Positions 34,171-42,990 of a DNA stretch of 64,000 nucleotides are shown here, piece after piece (positions within the stretch are counted from its first letter, which is position 1; each line of letters begins with the position of its first letter). The notes beneath the pieces were generated by a model. It was not told the DNA's origin. It saw nothing but the letters and a program-made list of their open reading frames with translations, and ran no database searches. A program made the position numbers and the translations under genes. The DNA comes from Couchioplanes caeruleus (GTDB lineage: Bacteria; Actinomycetota; Actinomycetes; Mycobacteriales; Micromonosporaceae), in the NCBI RefSeq assembly GCF_023499255.1, contig NZ_CP092183.1, forward strand, positions 689,501 through 753,500, written 5' to 3'.

Positions 34171-34413
34171 TCACGGCGTGTCGGAGCTCTCGGACCCGGT
34201 GTCCGGGGTCGGGCGTACCGGGGTGCCCGGCTCCTCCGTCCTGCCGTACCCAGCGGTGACGAAGCGCAGGGCGGCGAGGAGTATCGCGGCGATCGGCACG
34301 GCGATGAGGAAACGGACCAGCACCTCGGTCACGTCGATCTCGTCGAGCACGTAGCGATACAGCGCCGGCGCGCTCATCAGCAGCGCGAACAGCAGGACGG
34401 AGGGACGGATCAC
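34171..34413 (-). CDS. Small two-helix membrane protein
   Basis: The 80-residue product has two predicted membrane helices (PSVLLFALLMSAPALYRYVL and VLVRFLIAVPIAAILLAALR) and a hydrophilic Pro/Thr/Glu tail (TPDTGSESSDTP). No family is recognised. It follows the flhF-like gene by three bases and is the last gene of the flagellar run on this strand, so it may take part in export or placement of the flagellum, though only position says so. Confidence 0.62.
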   Translation of the reverse strand: MIRPSVLLFALLMSAPALYRYVLDEIDVTEVLVRFLIAVPIAAILLAALRFVTAGYGRTEEPGTPVRPTPDTGSESSDTP

Positions 34414-34416
34414 CGG

Positions 34417-35958
34417 TCAGCCCCGGCGGGCCGGCCGGCGGGGCAGGGCGGCCATGGGCACCACGTCGGACGCGATCCGGGCGCAGAGCATCGCCGCCCA
34501 CGAGTGCGGGGTGGCGGGCTTGCCGTCGAGCGACACGATCGGCAGGTCCAGGCCGAGCACGGTCGCCGGGTCCGAGGTCATGTCGACGTTGTGCACCACG
34601 AGGGCCTCGACGTCGCCGAGCGCGCGCAGGTGCCGGGCGGTGTCCGCGGTCTTGCGGGTGGCGTCCACGACCGCCCACACCGCGGTCGCCCCCAGCGCGT
34701 CGCACATCTCCGCGAGGTAGATCGGGTCGGTGGCCCCGACCGGCGCGTTCACCACCACGATCCAGGCATGGTCGGCGCTCTGCAGCTTCTCCGCCCGCTG
34801 CGCGGCCGCCTCGGGATCGCCCAGGATCCGCGACGAGTGCATGCCGGTGCCGGCCGCGGTCGGGCCGCCCAGCAGCAGGTGGGCCTGGTCGATGCCGGCC
34901 TGCTCGCACAGCTTCCGGCCGCTCGGCAGGGCGTGCTCGAGGTCGCCGGCGAGCACCAGGATCTCGCCCGGAGCGTCCGGGACGCCGGGTGCCGACGGGC
35001 GGTTCGCCAGCACGCCGAGCACCCCCGCGTACGTGTCGCCGCCGACGATCTGCGCGGCCATGGCCTCCGGCATGCCGACCTTCATCAGGTTCTGCTGCAC
35101 GGTGTCGTAGTGGTGCGGCCGTACGGTGGCGTGCATGACGTGCCCGGGGCCGGGCCCGCCCGGCGTGGGCATCGGGCCGAGGCCCAGGCCGCCCAGCGAC
35201 TCGGCCAGGCTGGTCTGTGCCGGCGCGGGCGCCGGTGACGTCGGCGCGAGGTGGTACGCAGCGGCCGCCGAGCGGGGCGGCGCGGGGTTCTGCGCGGCCC
35301 GGTTCGCCGCCGCGCTGGGCGGGAAGGCCGGGGCGTCGTTGACCCCGAGGCCGCCCATCAGCTCCGCCAGCGACGGTACGGGCGGCAGCGGCCGTACCGG
35401 TCCGCCGTTGACCGGTGAGCCGGTGGCCTGGGCCGGGCGGAACGGCCGTACCGTCGGGCTCTCGGGCCGTTCCGGATCGGTGGCCTGCGGCCGCGGCGAC
35501 GGGCGGTTGTACGCCTCGGCCCGGTCCAGGTTGGCCATGAGCTCGGCGAACGCGGAACCCGGCTCGCGGGCGCCGCCCGGGATGCCGGACAGCCCCCGGC
35601 CTCCGACGGCCGCGTCGGCGTCGCCGATGCCCGCGTCGCGCCCGGTCATCCGGTCCACTGCCGCGGCCGGACCTTCCTGGGCGATCCGGTCGTTGGACTC
35701 GGCCCGGGCCAGCAGCTGCTCCAGCGTCTGCGGGCCGTCGTCGGCCGCGGCGGGCCGCCGGGGCGGTGTGTCGTTGCGCTCGTCGGGGTCGGGGACCTCG
35801 ACGGACAGCTCGTAGTGTTGCTTGGCGAAGAACCCGCCGAAGCCCCCGGTCCGGACCTTGTCCGCCGAGATGATCCGCACCGAGGAGCCGTATTCGTCGC
35901 GCACCTGCGCCAGCAACGGCTCGATGGCCGGACCCTCAAGCAGCACCCGCGTAGGCAC
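34417..35958 (-). CDS. FlhF-like protein with degenerate GTPase domain
   Basis: The 513-residue product begins like FlhF (LLAQVRDEYGSSVRIISADK, then VRTGGFGGFFAKQHYELSVE, the short B domain). About 220 residues of Pro/Ala-rich linker follow, then a C-terminal alpha/beta domain at about 320-510. That domain has the order of an SRP-type GTPase, but the Walker A is absent: ILVLAGDLEHALPSGRK stands where GxxGxGKT is expected, and the TKLD motif reads HNVD. GTP binding is therefore unlikely. FlhF normally places flagella. It starts at GTG 35958, overlapping flhA by 23 bases. Confidence 0.78.
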   Translation of the reverse strand: MPTRVLLEGPAIEPLLAQVRDEYGSSVRIISADKVRTGGFGGFFAKQHYELSVEVPDPDERNDTPPRRPAAADDGPQTLEQLLARAESNDRIAQEGPAAAVDRMTGRDAGIGDADAAVGGRGLSGIPGGAREPGSAFAELMANLDRAEAYNRPSPRPQATDPERPESPTVRPFRPAQATGSPVNGGPVRPLPPVPSLAELMGGLGVNDAPAFPPSAAANRAAQNPAPPRSAAAAYHLAPTSPAPAPAQTSLAESLGGLGLGPMPTPGGPGPGHVMHATVRPHHYDTVQQNLMKVGMPEAMAAQIVGGDTYAGVLGVLANRPSAPGVPDAPGEILVLAGDLEHALPSGRKLCEQAGIDQAHLLLGGPTAAGTGMHSSRILGDPEAAAQRAEKLQSADHAWIVVVNAPVGATDPIYLAEMCDALGATAVWAVVDATRKTADTARHLRALGDVEALVVHNVDMTSDPATVLGLDLPIVSLDGKPATPHSWAAMLCARIASDVVPMAALPRRPARRG

Positions 35959-37978
35959 CGTTCACCACCCCCATGGTTTCTATCTGTGCGGTGGAACCTG
36001 AAATCTCCGAGTAGGACAGCACCTGCACGCGGCGCGAGCCGGCCCGCAGGAGACGCATGAGTGGCAGCCGCAGCTGCGGTGAGCAGGCCAGCACCGGGGT
36101 GATCCCGGCCTGCTCGGCGGCCTCGACGAGCCGCGCGGCCTCGCTGACGATGGCCTCGGCGCGCAGGCCGTCGATGGCCATGAACGCGCCGGTCTCGCTG
36201 GGGCGCAGCGACTCGAGCAGGGTCTGCTCGAGCATCGGGTCGAGGGTGATCACGGTCAGCCGGCCGCCGGCCGCGTACTGGGCCGCGATCGCCGGTCCCA
36301 GCGCGGCCCGGGCCGCCTCGACCAGGCCGTCGTGGTCGACGGACACCTTCGCGCGCAGCGACAGCGCCTCGAAGATGCGGACCAGGTCGCGGATCGGTAC
36401 GCCCTCGTCCAGCAGCGCCTGCAGCACCCGCTGGATCTGTCCGAGGCTGAGCAGCGTGGGCGTGAGCTCCTCGACCACCACGGGATGCGTGCGCTTGACC
36501 ATCTCGGTGAGCGCCCGGACGTCCTCGCGGCCGAGCAGCCGGCTGGCGTTCTGCCGGACGATCTCGGCGAGGTGCGTGATGATCACCGAGGCCCGGTCCA
36601 CCACCGTCGCCCCGGAGAGCTCGGCCTGGTAGTGCAGCTCCGCCGGCACCCACTTGCCGGCCAGGCCGAAGACCGGCTCGACGCCGGCCCGGCCGGGCAG
36701 CGCCTGCAAGCCGTCGCCGATCGCCAGCACCGTGCCGGGCGGCGCCTGGCCGGTGCCCGCGTCGACCCCGGAGATGCGGATCGCGTACGACGACAGCGGC
36801 AGGTCGAGGTCGTCGCGGGTGCGCACGGGCGGCATCACGATGCCCAGCTCGAGGGCCATCTTGCGGCGCAGCGCCCGGACCCGGTCGAGCAGGTCACCGC
36901 CGTTGGTGTCGACCAGGTCGACGAGGTCCGGCGAGAGTGCCAGCTCCAGCGGGTCCACCCGCATCTCGCCGAGCAGCTGTTCCGGGGAGTCCGGCGCGGG
37001 GCGTTCCAGCTCGGGCACCGCCGCGGCCGCCTCCTCCGGGGCCGGGTCCTTGATCCGCTGGGCGATGAAGAGCGTGATCGCGCCGATGATCAGGAAGGGC
37101 ACCTTCGGCAGGCCCGGGATCACGCAGAGGCCGAGCGCGGCGCCGCCGGCGATGCGCAGCGCGAGCTTGTTCTGGCCCAGCTGGGCGGTGACGCTGCTGC
37201 CCATGTCGCCGGAGGTCGCCGAGCGGGTGGTGATCAGGCCGGTGGCGACGGAGAGCAGCAGGGCGGGGATCTGCGAGACCAGGCCGTCGCCGACGGTCAG
37301 CAGGCTGTACTGGTTCATCGCCTCGGCGGGGGACAGACCCTGCTGGAGCATGCCGACCGCGAAGCCGCCCACCAGGTTGATGACCGTGATGATGATGGCG
37401 GCGATGGCGTCGCCCTTGACGAACTTCGAGCCACCGTCCATCGCGCCGTAGAAGTCGGCCTCCGCGGCGACCTCGGCACGGCGCCGGCGGGCCTCGTCCT
37501 CGTCGATGAGGCCGGCGTTGAGGTCGGCGTCGATGGCCATCTGCTTGCCGGGCATCGCGTCCAGGGTGAAGCGGGCACCGACCTCGGCGACCCGCTCGGC
37601 ACCCTTGGTGACCACCACCATCTGGACGATGATCAGGATCAGGAAGATGACCAGGCCGATCACCAGCGAACCACCGACGACGAAGTCGCCGAACGCGTGG
37701 ATGACCTTGCCCGCGTCGCCGTCGCGCAGCACCAGGCGGGTGGCGCTGATGTTGAGCGCGAGCCGGAAGAGCGTCATGACCAGCAGCAGCGCCGGGAAGA
37801 CCGAGAAGTCGAGCGGCTTCTGCACGAACATCGCGACCATCAGGATCAGCAGGGCGCCGGTGATGTTGGTCGCGATCAGCAGGTCGAGCAGGAAGGTCGG
37901 CAGGGGCACGACCATCATGACGATGATGCCGATGACCCCGACGGGTACGGCGAACTTGCTGAGGTTGCGGTTCTTCAC
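35936..37978 (-). CDS. flhA: Flagellar export gate protein FlhA
   Basis: The 680-residue protein has eight N-terminal membrane segments with the FHIPEP-type cytoplasmic loop (VTKGAERVAEVGARFTLDAM, PGKQMAIDADLNAGLIDEDE) and a large cytosolic domain that docks chaperone-substrate complexes. Length is normal for the family. GTG 37978 has a G-rich site in front. It lies 69 bases after flhB and overlaps the flhF-like gene. No FliA-type promoter is seen in front of it, so it likely belongs to the fliM transcript. Confidence 0.95.
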   Translation of the reverse strand: MKNRNLSKFAVPVGVIGIIVMMVVPLPTFLLDLLIATNITGALLILMVAMFVQKPLDFSVFPALLLVMTLFRLALNISATRLVLRDGDAGKVIHAFGDFVVGGSLVIGLVIFLILIIVQMVVVTKGAERVAEVGARFTLDAMPGKQMAIDADLNAGLIDEDEARRRRAEVAAEADFYGAMDGGSKFVKGDAIAAIIITVINLVGGFAVGMLQQGLSPAEAMNQYSLLTVGDGLVSQIPALLLSVATGLITTRSATSGDMGSSVTAQLGQNKLALRIAGGAALGLCVIPGLPKVPFLIIGAITLFIAQRIKDPAPEEAAAAVPELERPAPDSPEQLLGEMRVDPLELALSPDLVDLVDTNGGDLLDRVRALRRKMALELGIVMPPVRTRDDLDLPLSSYAIRISGVDAGTGQAPPGTVLAIGDGLQALPGRAGVEPVFGLAGKWVPAELHYQAELSGATVVDRASVIITHLAEIVRQNASRLLGREDVRALTEMVKRTHPVVVEELTPTLLSLGQIQRVLQALLDEGVPIRDLVRIFEALSLRAKVSVDHDGLVEAARAALGPAIAAQYAAGGRLTVITLDPMLEQTLLESLRPSETGAFMAIDGLRAEAIVSEAARLVEAAEQAGITPVLACSPQLRLPLMRLLRAGSRRVQVLSYSEISGSTAQIETMGVVNGAYAGAA

Positions 37979-38047
37979 GGCCCCCCTTCCACCTGCTGAT
38001 AGTCCCGCAGCGGAGGCCGTGATGTGAGGAAATCTCCCAGATTATGA

Positions 38048-39139
38048 CTATGCTGCCGCCTGCGCAGCGTTCGGGTTGCGGTGCACACCTGCGGCGGACC
38101 CACGAGACTTCAGGCTCATCACGAACGCCAACACCTTCGCGACCGCCCCGAAGAACTCGGCAGGGATCTCCTGCCCCACCTCCACGCCCTTCTCCAGCGC
38201 TCGGGCCAGCGGTACGTCCTGCACCATCGGGATGCGGTGCTCGGTGGCCAGCTCCCGGATCTTCTGCGCGATCGCGCCCTGGCCCTTGGCGATCACCCGG
38301 GGCGCGCCCTTCGCCGGGTCGTAGCGCAGCGCCACCGCCACGTGGGTCGGGTTGACGAGCACGACGTCCGCGGTCGGTACGTCGGCCATCTGCCGGTTGC
38401 GGGCCATCGCCATCTGCCGGGCGCGGATCTGACCCTTGACGTGCGGGTCGCCCTCGGTGTTCTTGTTCTCCTGCTTGACCTCCTCCTTCGTCATCCGCAG
38501 CTGCTTGTTGGTGCGCCGGCGCACCACGAAGTAGTCGGCCGCGGCCATGACGATGCCGGCCACGGCGGCGGCCCGGATCAGCGCGAGGACGGCATCGTTG
38601 ACCACGCCGAGCAGCGAGCCGATCTGCAACCGCCCCGCGGTCATCAGCAGCGGCACGATGTCCTTCATCGTCGCGTACAGCACGCCGGCCAGCACACCGG
38701 TCTTGATCAGCGCTTTCGTGCCCTCCCACAGCGCCTGCGGCCCGAACATCTTCTTGATGCCGGGCAGCGGGTTGAGCCGGCTGAACTTCGGGATGAACAG
38801 CTTCGTGGCGACCCGGATACCGCCCTGCGCCCCGGCGGCCGCGATGCCGATCGCCATCATCGTCAGCGCCAGCGGCAGCACCGCCCAGGCGGCGCTCATC
38901 AGGCCGTTCTTGAGCATGCCGAGCGCGATCTGCGGGTCCGGGTCGGCGATCACGTCGGGGATCTTCGCCATCAGCTCCCGCGAGTGGTCCATCGCCGAGG
39001 ACAGCGTGCGCGGCAGCATGATGCTCGCGCCGAGCATGCCGAACCAGGCGCCCACGTCCTGGCTGCGCCCGATCTGGCCCTCCTGCTTGGCCTTCTTGAG
39101 CTTCTGCGGTGTGGGCTGTTCGGTCTTCTCGCCGGCCAC
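38048..39139 (-). CDS. flhB: Flagellar export switch protein FlhB
   Basis: The 363-residue protein has four membrane segments and a cytosolic C-terminal domain with the autocleavage motif NPTH in VVLVNPTHVAVALRYD. Cleavage there switches export from rod/hook to filament proteins. The N-terminus EKTEQPTPQKLKKAKQEGQI is the family signature. It starts three bases after the fliR stop, at GTG 39139. The C-terminal tail is Ala/Gln rich. Confidence 0.95.
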   Translation of the reverse strand: MAGEKTEQPTPQKLKKAKQEGQIGRSQDVGAWFGMLGASIMLPRTLSSAMDHSRELMAKIPDVIADPDPQIALGMLKNGLMSAAWAVLPLALTMMAIGIAAAGAQGGIRVATKLFIPKFSRLNPLPGIKKMFGPQALWEGTKALIKTGVLAGVLYATMKDIVPLLMTAGRLQIGSLLGVVNDAVLALIRAAAVAGIVMAAADYFVVRRRTNKQLRMTKEEVKQENKNTEGDPHVKGQIRARQMAMARNRQMADVPTADVVLVNPTHVAVALRYDPAKGAPRVIAKGQGAIAQKIRELATEHRIPMVQDVPLARALEKGVEVGQEIPAEFFGAVAKVLAFVMSLKSRGSAAGVHRNPNAAQAAA

Positions 39140-39142
39140 GGA

Positions 39143-39907
39143 TCACCCCCCGCTCAGGCGTACGACGACCGTCACGGCCTTGTCGATCAGCCCGTCCAGG
39201 GCCTGCGGCAGCACGGCGATCGCCGTACCGGACAGGGTGAGCACCAGGAAGATCTTCGCCGGGAAGCCCAGCTGGAACGCGTTGAGCGCGGGCGCCACCC
39301 GGTTGAGCAGGCCGAAGGCGACGTCGGTCAGGAACAGCACGGCGATCAGCGGCCCGGCGATCTGCAGCGCCGCCAGGAACATCTCGCCGACGCCGTCGGT
39401 CAGCACCGTGCTGAACGTCTTCAGCGAGAACGAGGCGTCCAGCGGCAGGGTCCGGTACGACTGCATGAACCCGCGCAGCACCATCTGGTGCCCGTCGCTG
39501 GCGAACAGCAGGGTCACCGCGACCAGGTTGTAGAAGCGGCCGAAGACCGAGCTCTGGTTCTGCGACAGCGGGTCGTACGCGGCGGCCAGCGTGAAGCCGC
39601 CGAAGACGTCGATGAGGTCACCGGCGGCCTGCACGGCGGCGAAGAACACGAACGTGATGAAGCCGAGCGCGGCACCCACGAACAGCTGCAGCACGGTCGC
39701 CGCGATGATCGCCGAGGTCTGCAGCGAGGGCACCGAGGCGGTCAGGTACGGCGCCATCGGCAGCGCGATGCCGATCGAGAGCAGCACCTTCACCTGCGCC
39801 GGGATGAGCCGCGAGTTGAACGGCGGGCAGAGCATCAGCCACGCGCCGGCCCGGGCCGCGCCGAGGAAGATCGCGATGAGCTGCGCGATCGGCACGTCGG
39901 CGTTCAC
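39143..39907 (-). CDS. fliR: Flagellar export protein FliR
   Basis: The 254-residue integral membrane component of the export gate has family blocks FLGAARAGAWLMLCPPFNSR and IPAQVKVLLSIGIALPMAPY. The start is GTG 39907, overlapping the fliP stop by four bases; the frame remains open far upstream but that part lies inside fliP. Directly following fliP means no fliQ gene in between, contrary to the usual P-Q-R order. Confidence 0.92.
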   Translation of the reverse strand: MNADVPIAQLIAIFLGAARAGAWLMLCPPFNSRLIPAQVKVLLSIGIALPMAPYLTASVPSLQTSAIIAATVLQLFVGAALGFITFVFFAAVQAAGDLIDVFGGFTLAAAYDPLSQNQSSVFGRFYNLVAVTLLFASDGHQMVLRGFMQSYRTLPLDASFSLKTFSTVLTDGVGEMFLAALQIAGPLIAVLFLTDVAFGLLNRVAPALNAFQLGFPAKIFLVLTLSGTAIAVLPQALDGLIDKAVTVVVRLSGG

Positions 39908-40752
39908 GGGTACGACCCCACCAGCGCGGTGATGATCAGCCCCCATCCGTTGACCAGCACGAACAGCAGCAGCTTGAACGGCATCGCCACGGTCACCGGG
40001 GGCAGCATCATCATGCCCAGGCTCATCAGCGACGCGGACACGACCATGTCGATGATGAGGAACGGGATGAAGATGACGAACCCGATGATGAAGGCGGCGC
40101 GCAGCTCGGAGAGGACGAACGCGGGGATCAGCGTGGTGAGCTCGACGTCGGCGGCCGTCGCCGGCTTCTCCTGGTCGGACACCTTGATCAGCAGGGCGAG
40201 CTCGTCCTCGCGGGTGTTCTTCAGCATGAAGTCCCGCAGCGGCTGCACGCCGTCCTTGAACGCCTGCGACTGCGTCTTGTCCCCGGCCAGGTACGGCTGC
40301 ACGCCCTGGTCGTTCACCTGCGACAGCACCGGGCTCATGATGAACAGGCTGATGAACAGCGCCAGCCCGGCGAGCACCTGGTTGGGCGGCATGCTGGTCA
40401 GGCCCAGCGCGTTGCGGGTGATCCCGAGGACCATGAACACCTTGGTGAAGCTCGTGCACAGCAGCAGGACGGCGGGCGCCACCGACAGCAGGGTCAGGCC
40501 CAGCACGATGACCAGCGACGTGGCCGGTTTGCTGCCGTCGGGGTTCGTACCGTTGATGTTGAAGTTGATGCTGCCGCCGCTCGGCCGGACCGTCGGCGCG
40601 ACCGGCGGGGTGGGCCCGGGCGCCCGCGGCAGCTCGTAGTGCGCGACGTGGGCGACCGCGGCCGGCATCGGCTGCGGCGCGGCCTGCGCCGCGGCGGCCG
40701 GCAGCAACCCGCCGAACGCCAGAACTGCGATCACGATCATCCGCCGCCACAT
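39904..40752 (-). CDS. fliP: Flagellar export protein FliP
   Basis: The 282-residue protein has an N-terminal signal peptide and four membrane segments. The family signatures TSFTKVFMVLGITRNALGL, PPNQVLAGLALFISLFIMSP and PFLIIDMVVSASLMSLGMMM are intact. FliP forms the core of the export pore with FliQ and FliR. The start overlaps the region just after fliO, and the stop overlaps fliR. Full length, so no FliQ sequence is fused to it. Confidence 0.95.
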   Translation of the reverse strand: MWRRMIVIAVLAFGGLLPAAAAQAAPQPMPAAVAHVAHYELPRAPGPTPPVAPTVRPSGGSINFNINGTNPDGSKPATSLVIVLGLTLLSVAPAVLLLCTSFTKVFMVLGITRNALGLTSMPPNQVLAGLALFISLFIMSPVLSQVNDQGVQPYLAGDKTQSQAFKDGVQPLRDFMLKNTREDELALLIKVSDQEKPATAADVELTTLIPAFVLSELRAAFIIGFVIFIPFLIIDMVVSASLMSLGMMMLPPVTVAMPFKLLLFVLVNGWGLIITALVGSYP

Positions 40753-40753
40753 G

Positions 40754-41188
40754 TCAGCGCCTCGTCGTCCGGTCGCGCAGGAAATCCAGTGTCGAGCTCC
40801 ACGTACGCGGGGACAGGATGGAGCCGTCCAGCTTGCCGCCGTGGTGCGGCAGCACCGTGGGGTGCGCCGGCGGGAGCAGCTCGCCGTCCTCGACCGGTGC
40901 CGCGCCGCGCCCGGCCGGGGTGGGATGAGCCTCGTGCGTGAACGCGCCCAGCTCGGTCTCGCCCAGCAGGCTCACCTGCGTGTCGGTGACCCCGAGGATC
41001 AGCGCGCGATCCGCCACCTGCACCACCGCCACCGAGGAGCCGCGGCTCAGCGGCTGCCGGTTGAGCACCGACAGGCTGCCCGACCCGCGCCGGCCCAGCC
41101 CGCCGCGGCGAGCCACCCGGGCCAGTCCCCACATCAGGCCGAAGACGACCAGCAGGGAGAAGCCGATGCGCAGGACGAGCTCGAACAA
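40754..41188 (-). CDS. fliO: Flagellar export assembly protein FliO
   Basis: The 144-residue bitopic protein has one membrane helix (LVLRIGFSLLVVFGLMWGLA) followed by the FliO-type soluble strand region (LNRQPLSRGSSVAVVQVADR, ALILGVTDTQVSLL). FliO helps assemble the FliP ring. It starts at TTG 41188 after GGGGAG. It follows fliN by three bases and is followed immediately by fliP. Confidence 0.85.
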   Translation of the reverse strand: MFELVLRIGFSLLVVFGLMWGLARVARRGGLGRRGSGSLSVLNRQPLSRGSSVAVVQVADRALILGVTDTQVSLLGETELGAFTHEAHPTPAGRGAAPVEDGELLPPAHPTVLPHHGGKLDGSILSPRTWSSTLDFLRDRTTRR

Positions 41189-41191
41189 GGC

Positions 41192-41941
41192 CTACTCCCC
41201 GCTGCCCGGGGAGACGATCTCGGTGATCCGGATGCCGAAGTTCTCGTCGATGACCACGACCTCGCCGCGGGCGATCAGCCGGCCGTTGACCAGCAGGTCC
41301 GCGGGGCTGCCCGCGGCCCGGTCGAGCTCGACGATGGCGCCCGGGCTCAGCGAGAGCAGCTCGCGCACGCTCATCCGGGTACGGCCCAGCTCGGCCGAGA
41401 CCTCCATCTCGACGTCGTGCAGCATGTCCAGGCCGCCGCGGATCGGTGCCGGGGCCGACGAGCCGCGCCGCGCGACCCCGCCCGTCCCGCCGTCGGACGG
41501 CCACGGGCTCAGCGACAGCGCCAGCACCGCGCGGATCTCCCCGCCGTCCAGCAGCGGTACGGCCACCGAGTCGTCCTTGGCGGCGATGGCGCTCAGGGCG
41601 ACCGCGGGCTCCATGATCTGGCCCGGGTCGAGCACCACCGGGCCGAACGCGCGGGCCGCGGCCTCCAGCGCCGGGCGTACGGCGGCCGTCAGGTCCAGCT
41701 CGCCGAGCGGGCTCTCCTTCAGCGCGTCGGCGAGGTCCTGACCCACCACGACGACGACCTCGCCGGCGGCCGCGCCGCTGAACCGGGCGGTGATCGCCTG
41801 GCCGGAGGTCAGCAGGTCGGCGCTCGCGGCCACGGGGGCGCCCACCGCGAGCTGCCGGCTCGTCGGCAGCACCGCCAGGGCCTGCTCGGCGGCGGCACGG
41901 ACCAGCGCGAGCTGCGGCTCGGTGATGGTTGGCGCGGTCAT
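41192..41941 (-). CDS. fliN: Flagellar switch protein FliN, FliY-like with degenerate CheC domain
   Basis: The 249-residue product ends in a typical FliN/SpoA domain ([46 protein letters not shown]). It has about 150 residues before that with a CheC-like look ([20 protein letters not shown]), as in FliY. The phosphatase ExxN motif is missing in this region. FliN is part of the C-ring that sets rotation direction. It overlaps fliM by four bases. No CheY-binding peptide is visible at its N-terminus. Confidence 0.88.
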   Translation of the reverse strand: MTAPTITEPQLALVRAAAEQALAVLPTSRQLAVGAPVAASADLLTSGQAITARFSGAAAGEVVVVVGQDLADALKESPLGELDLTAAVRPALEAAARAFGPVVLDPGQIMEPAVALSAIAAKDDSVAVPLLDGGEIRAVLALSLSPWPSDGGTGGVARRGSSAPAPIRGGLDMLHDVEMEVSAELGRTRMSVRELLSLSPGAIVELDRAAGSPADLLVNGRLIARGEVVVIDENFGIRITEIVSPGSGE

Positions 41942-42876
41942 CGACGCTCTTCCTCCTTGGGCGACGGCACGACGAGACAGGCGAGCCGGGCACCCTGGTT
42001 ACCGGGGACTGCATGTGCGAAAACGGTCTCGTTGACGGTCACCTCGAGCGGCACGCTGGTCGGGTGTCCCAGCGGCACGACGTCGCCGGGGCGTAGATCC
42101 ACGATGTCATCGGTACGCATCCGAATGGGCTGGAATCGGACAGCTACGTCGATCGGCGCCGCGGAAAGTCCGGCCGTGAGCTTCCGCAGGGAGGTTTCGC
42201 GTACCATCCGCTCGGCCGGCGTGAGCTCGATCGTCTCCTGCTTCTCCAGCACCGGCAGGATGGTGTTGAACGGCAGGCAGATGCTGGCCACGCACTCCTC
42301 GGTGCCGACCTTCATCTCGAACGACGCGATCACCACGGCGTCGCCGGGCTGGTGGGCGCGGAGGAACTGCGCGTTGTACTCGATCTCGCGCAGCTTGGGC
42401 TGGATGTCGACCAGGCTCTCGAAGCCGTACCGCAGCTCGCCGAGCATCCGCTCCAGCAGCCCGCGCAGCAGCGGCATCTCCACCTCGGTCAGCGGCCGCT
42501 CCGGCTGGGGCCCGCCGGGGCCGCCGAGCATATGGTCGATAGCGGTCATTACCGCGGAGGTGGCCATCTCCATCAGCACCGTGCCGGGCAGCGGGTCGAT
42601 GGCCACCACTGCGATCACGGTCGGGTTCGCCAGCGAGGCCACGTACTCGTCGTAGTTCAGCTGCTCGATGGAGACCAGGGAGACGCTGCTGACCGTGCGC
42701 AGCCGGGTGGTGAGCAGGGTGCCGCAGCTGCGGGCGTACGTCTCGAACGCGATCTGCAGCGTCCGGACGTGCTCCCGGGACAGCTTGATCGGCCGGCGGA
42801 AGTCGTACGCGGTGGGCCCGGCACTGGCGCCGCGCCGGGACATCTTGCCGGGGGAGCGGGTCGGAGACGTGGTCAC
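41938..42876 (-). CDS. fliM: Flagellar motor switch protein FliM
   Basis: The protein is about 312 residues from GTG 42876. It has the central CheC-like domain ([45 protein letters not shown]) and the C-terminal SpoA domain ([20 protein letters not shown]). It forms the C-ring with FliG and FliN. The usual N-terminal CheY-binding peptide (LSQxEIDxLL type) is absent. The frame is open to TTG 42903, but that lies inside the promoter; the promoter -10 ends eight bases before GTG 42876, so the message is probably leaderless. ATG 42843 is a possible later start. Confidence 0.9.
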   Translation of the reverse strand: MTTSPTRSPGKMSRRGASAGPTAYDFRRPIKLSREHVRTLQIAFETYARSCGTLLTTRLRTVSSVSLVSIEQLNYDEYVASLANPTVIAVVAIDPLPGTVLMEMATSAVMTAIDHMLGGPGGPQPERPLTEVEMPLLRGLLERMLGELRYGFESLVDIQPKLREIEYNAQFLRAHQPGDAVVIASFEMKVGTEECVASICLPFNTILPVLEKQETIELTPAERMVRETSLRKLTAGLSAAPIDVAVRFQPIRMRTDDIVDLRPGDVVPLGHPTSVPLEVTVNETVFAHAVPGNQGARLACLVVPSPKEEERR

Positions 42877-42883
42877 GTCGTCC

Positions 42884-42911
42884 TCATCGGCTCGGTTGCG
42901 CAACCGCTGAG
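42884..42911 (-). promoter_or_regulatory. FliA-type promoter of the fliM operon
   Basis: On the minus strand CTCA (42908-42911), a 16-base spacer and GCCGATGA (42884-42891) match the flagellar promoter pattern. It lies between the fliL terminator and the fliM start; the first transcribed base should fall at or next to GTG 42876. Confidence 0.82.
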
Positions 42912-42944
42912 GCGTACGGCGTGCTATGTCCGTACCTGCGATGA

Positions 42945-42977
42945 ATGGGCGGGTCCGCCCGCCGCGGACCCGCCCAT
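42945..42977 (-). terminator. Terminator after fliL
   Basis: A perfect 14-base stem (42945-42958 with 42964-42977) with a 5-base loop stands 14 bases after the fliL stop and separates the flbD-fliL transcript from the fliM transcript. Confidence 0.8.
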
Positions 42978-42990
42978 CGCAATCGCTGAG

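Noticed and set aside
37979..38047. Separate flagellar promoter between flhB and flhA
   Set aside because: A TGAG is present but no TCGGC at the required distance, so flhA is taken as part of the fliM transcript.
39908..40750. Upstream extension of the fliR frame, tested as a place for fliQ
   Set aside because: It lies wholly inside fliP in another frame and its translation is Arg/Gly/Ala-rich without membrane helices.
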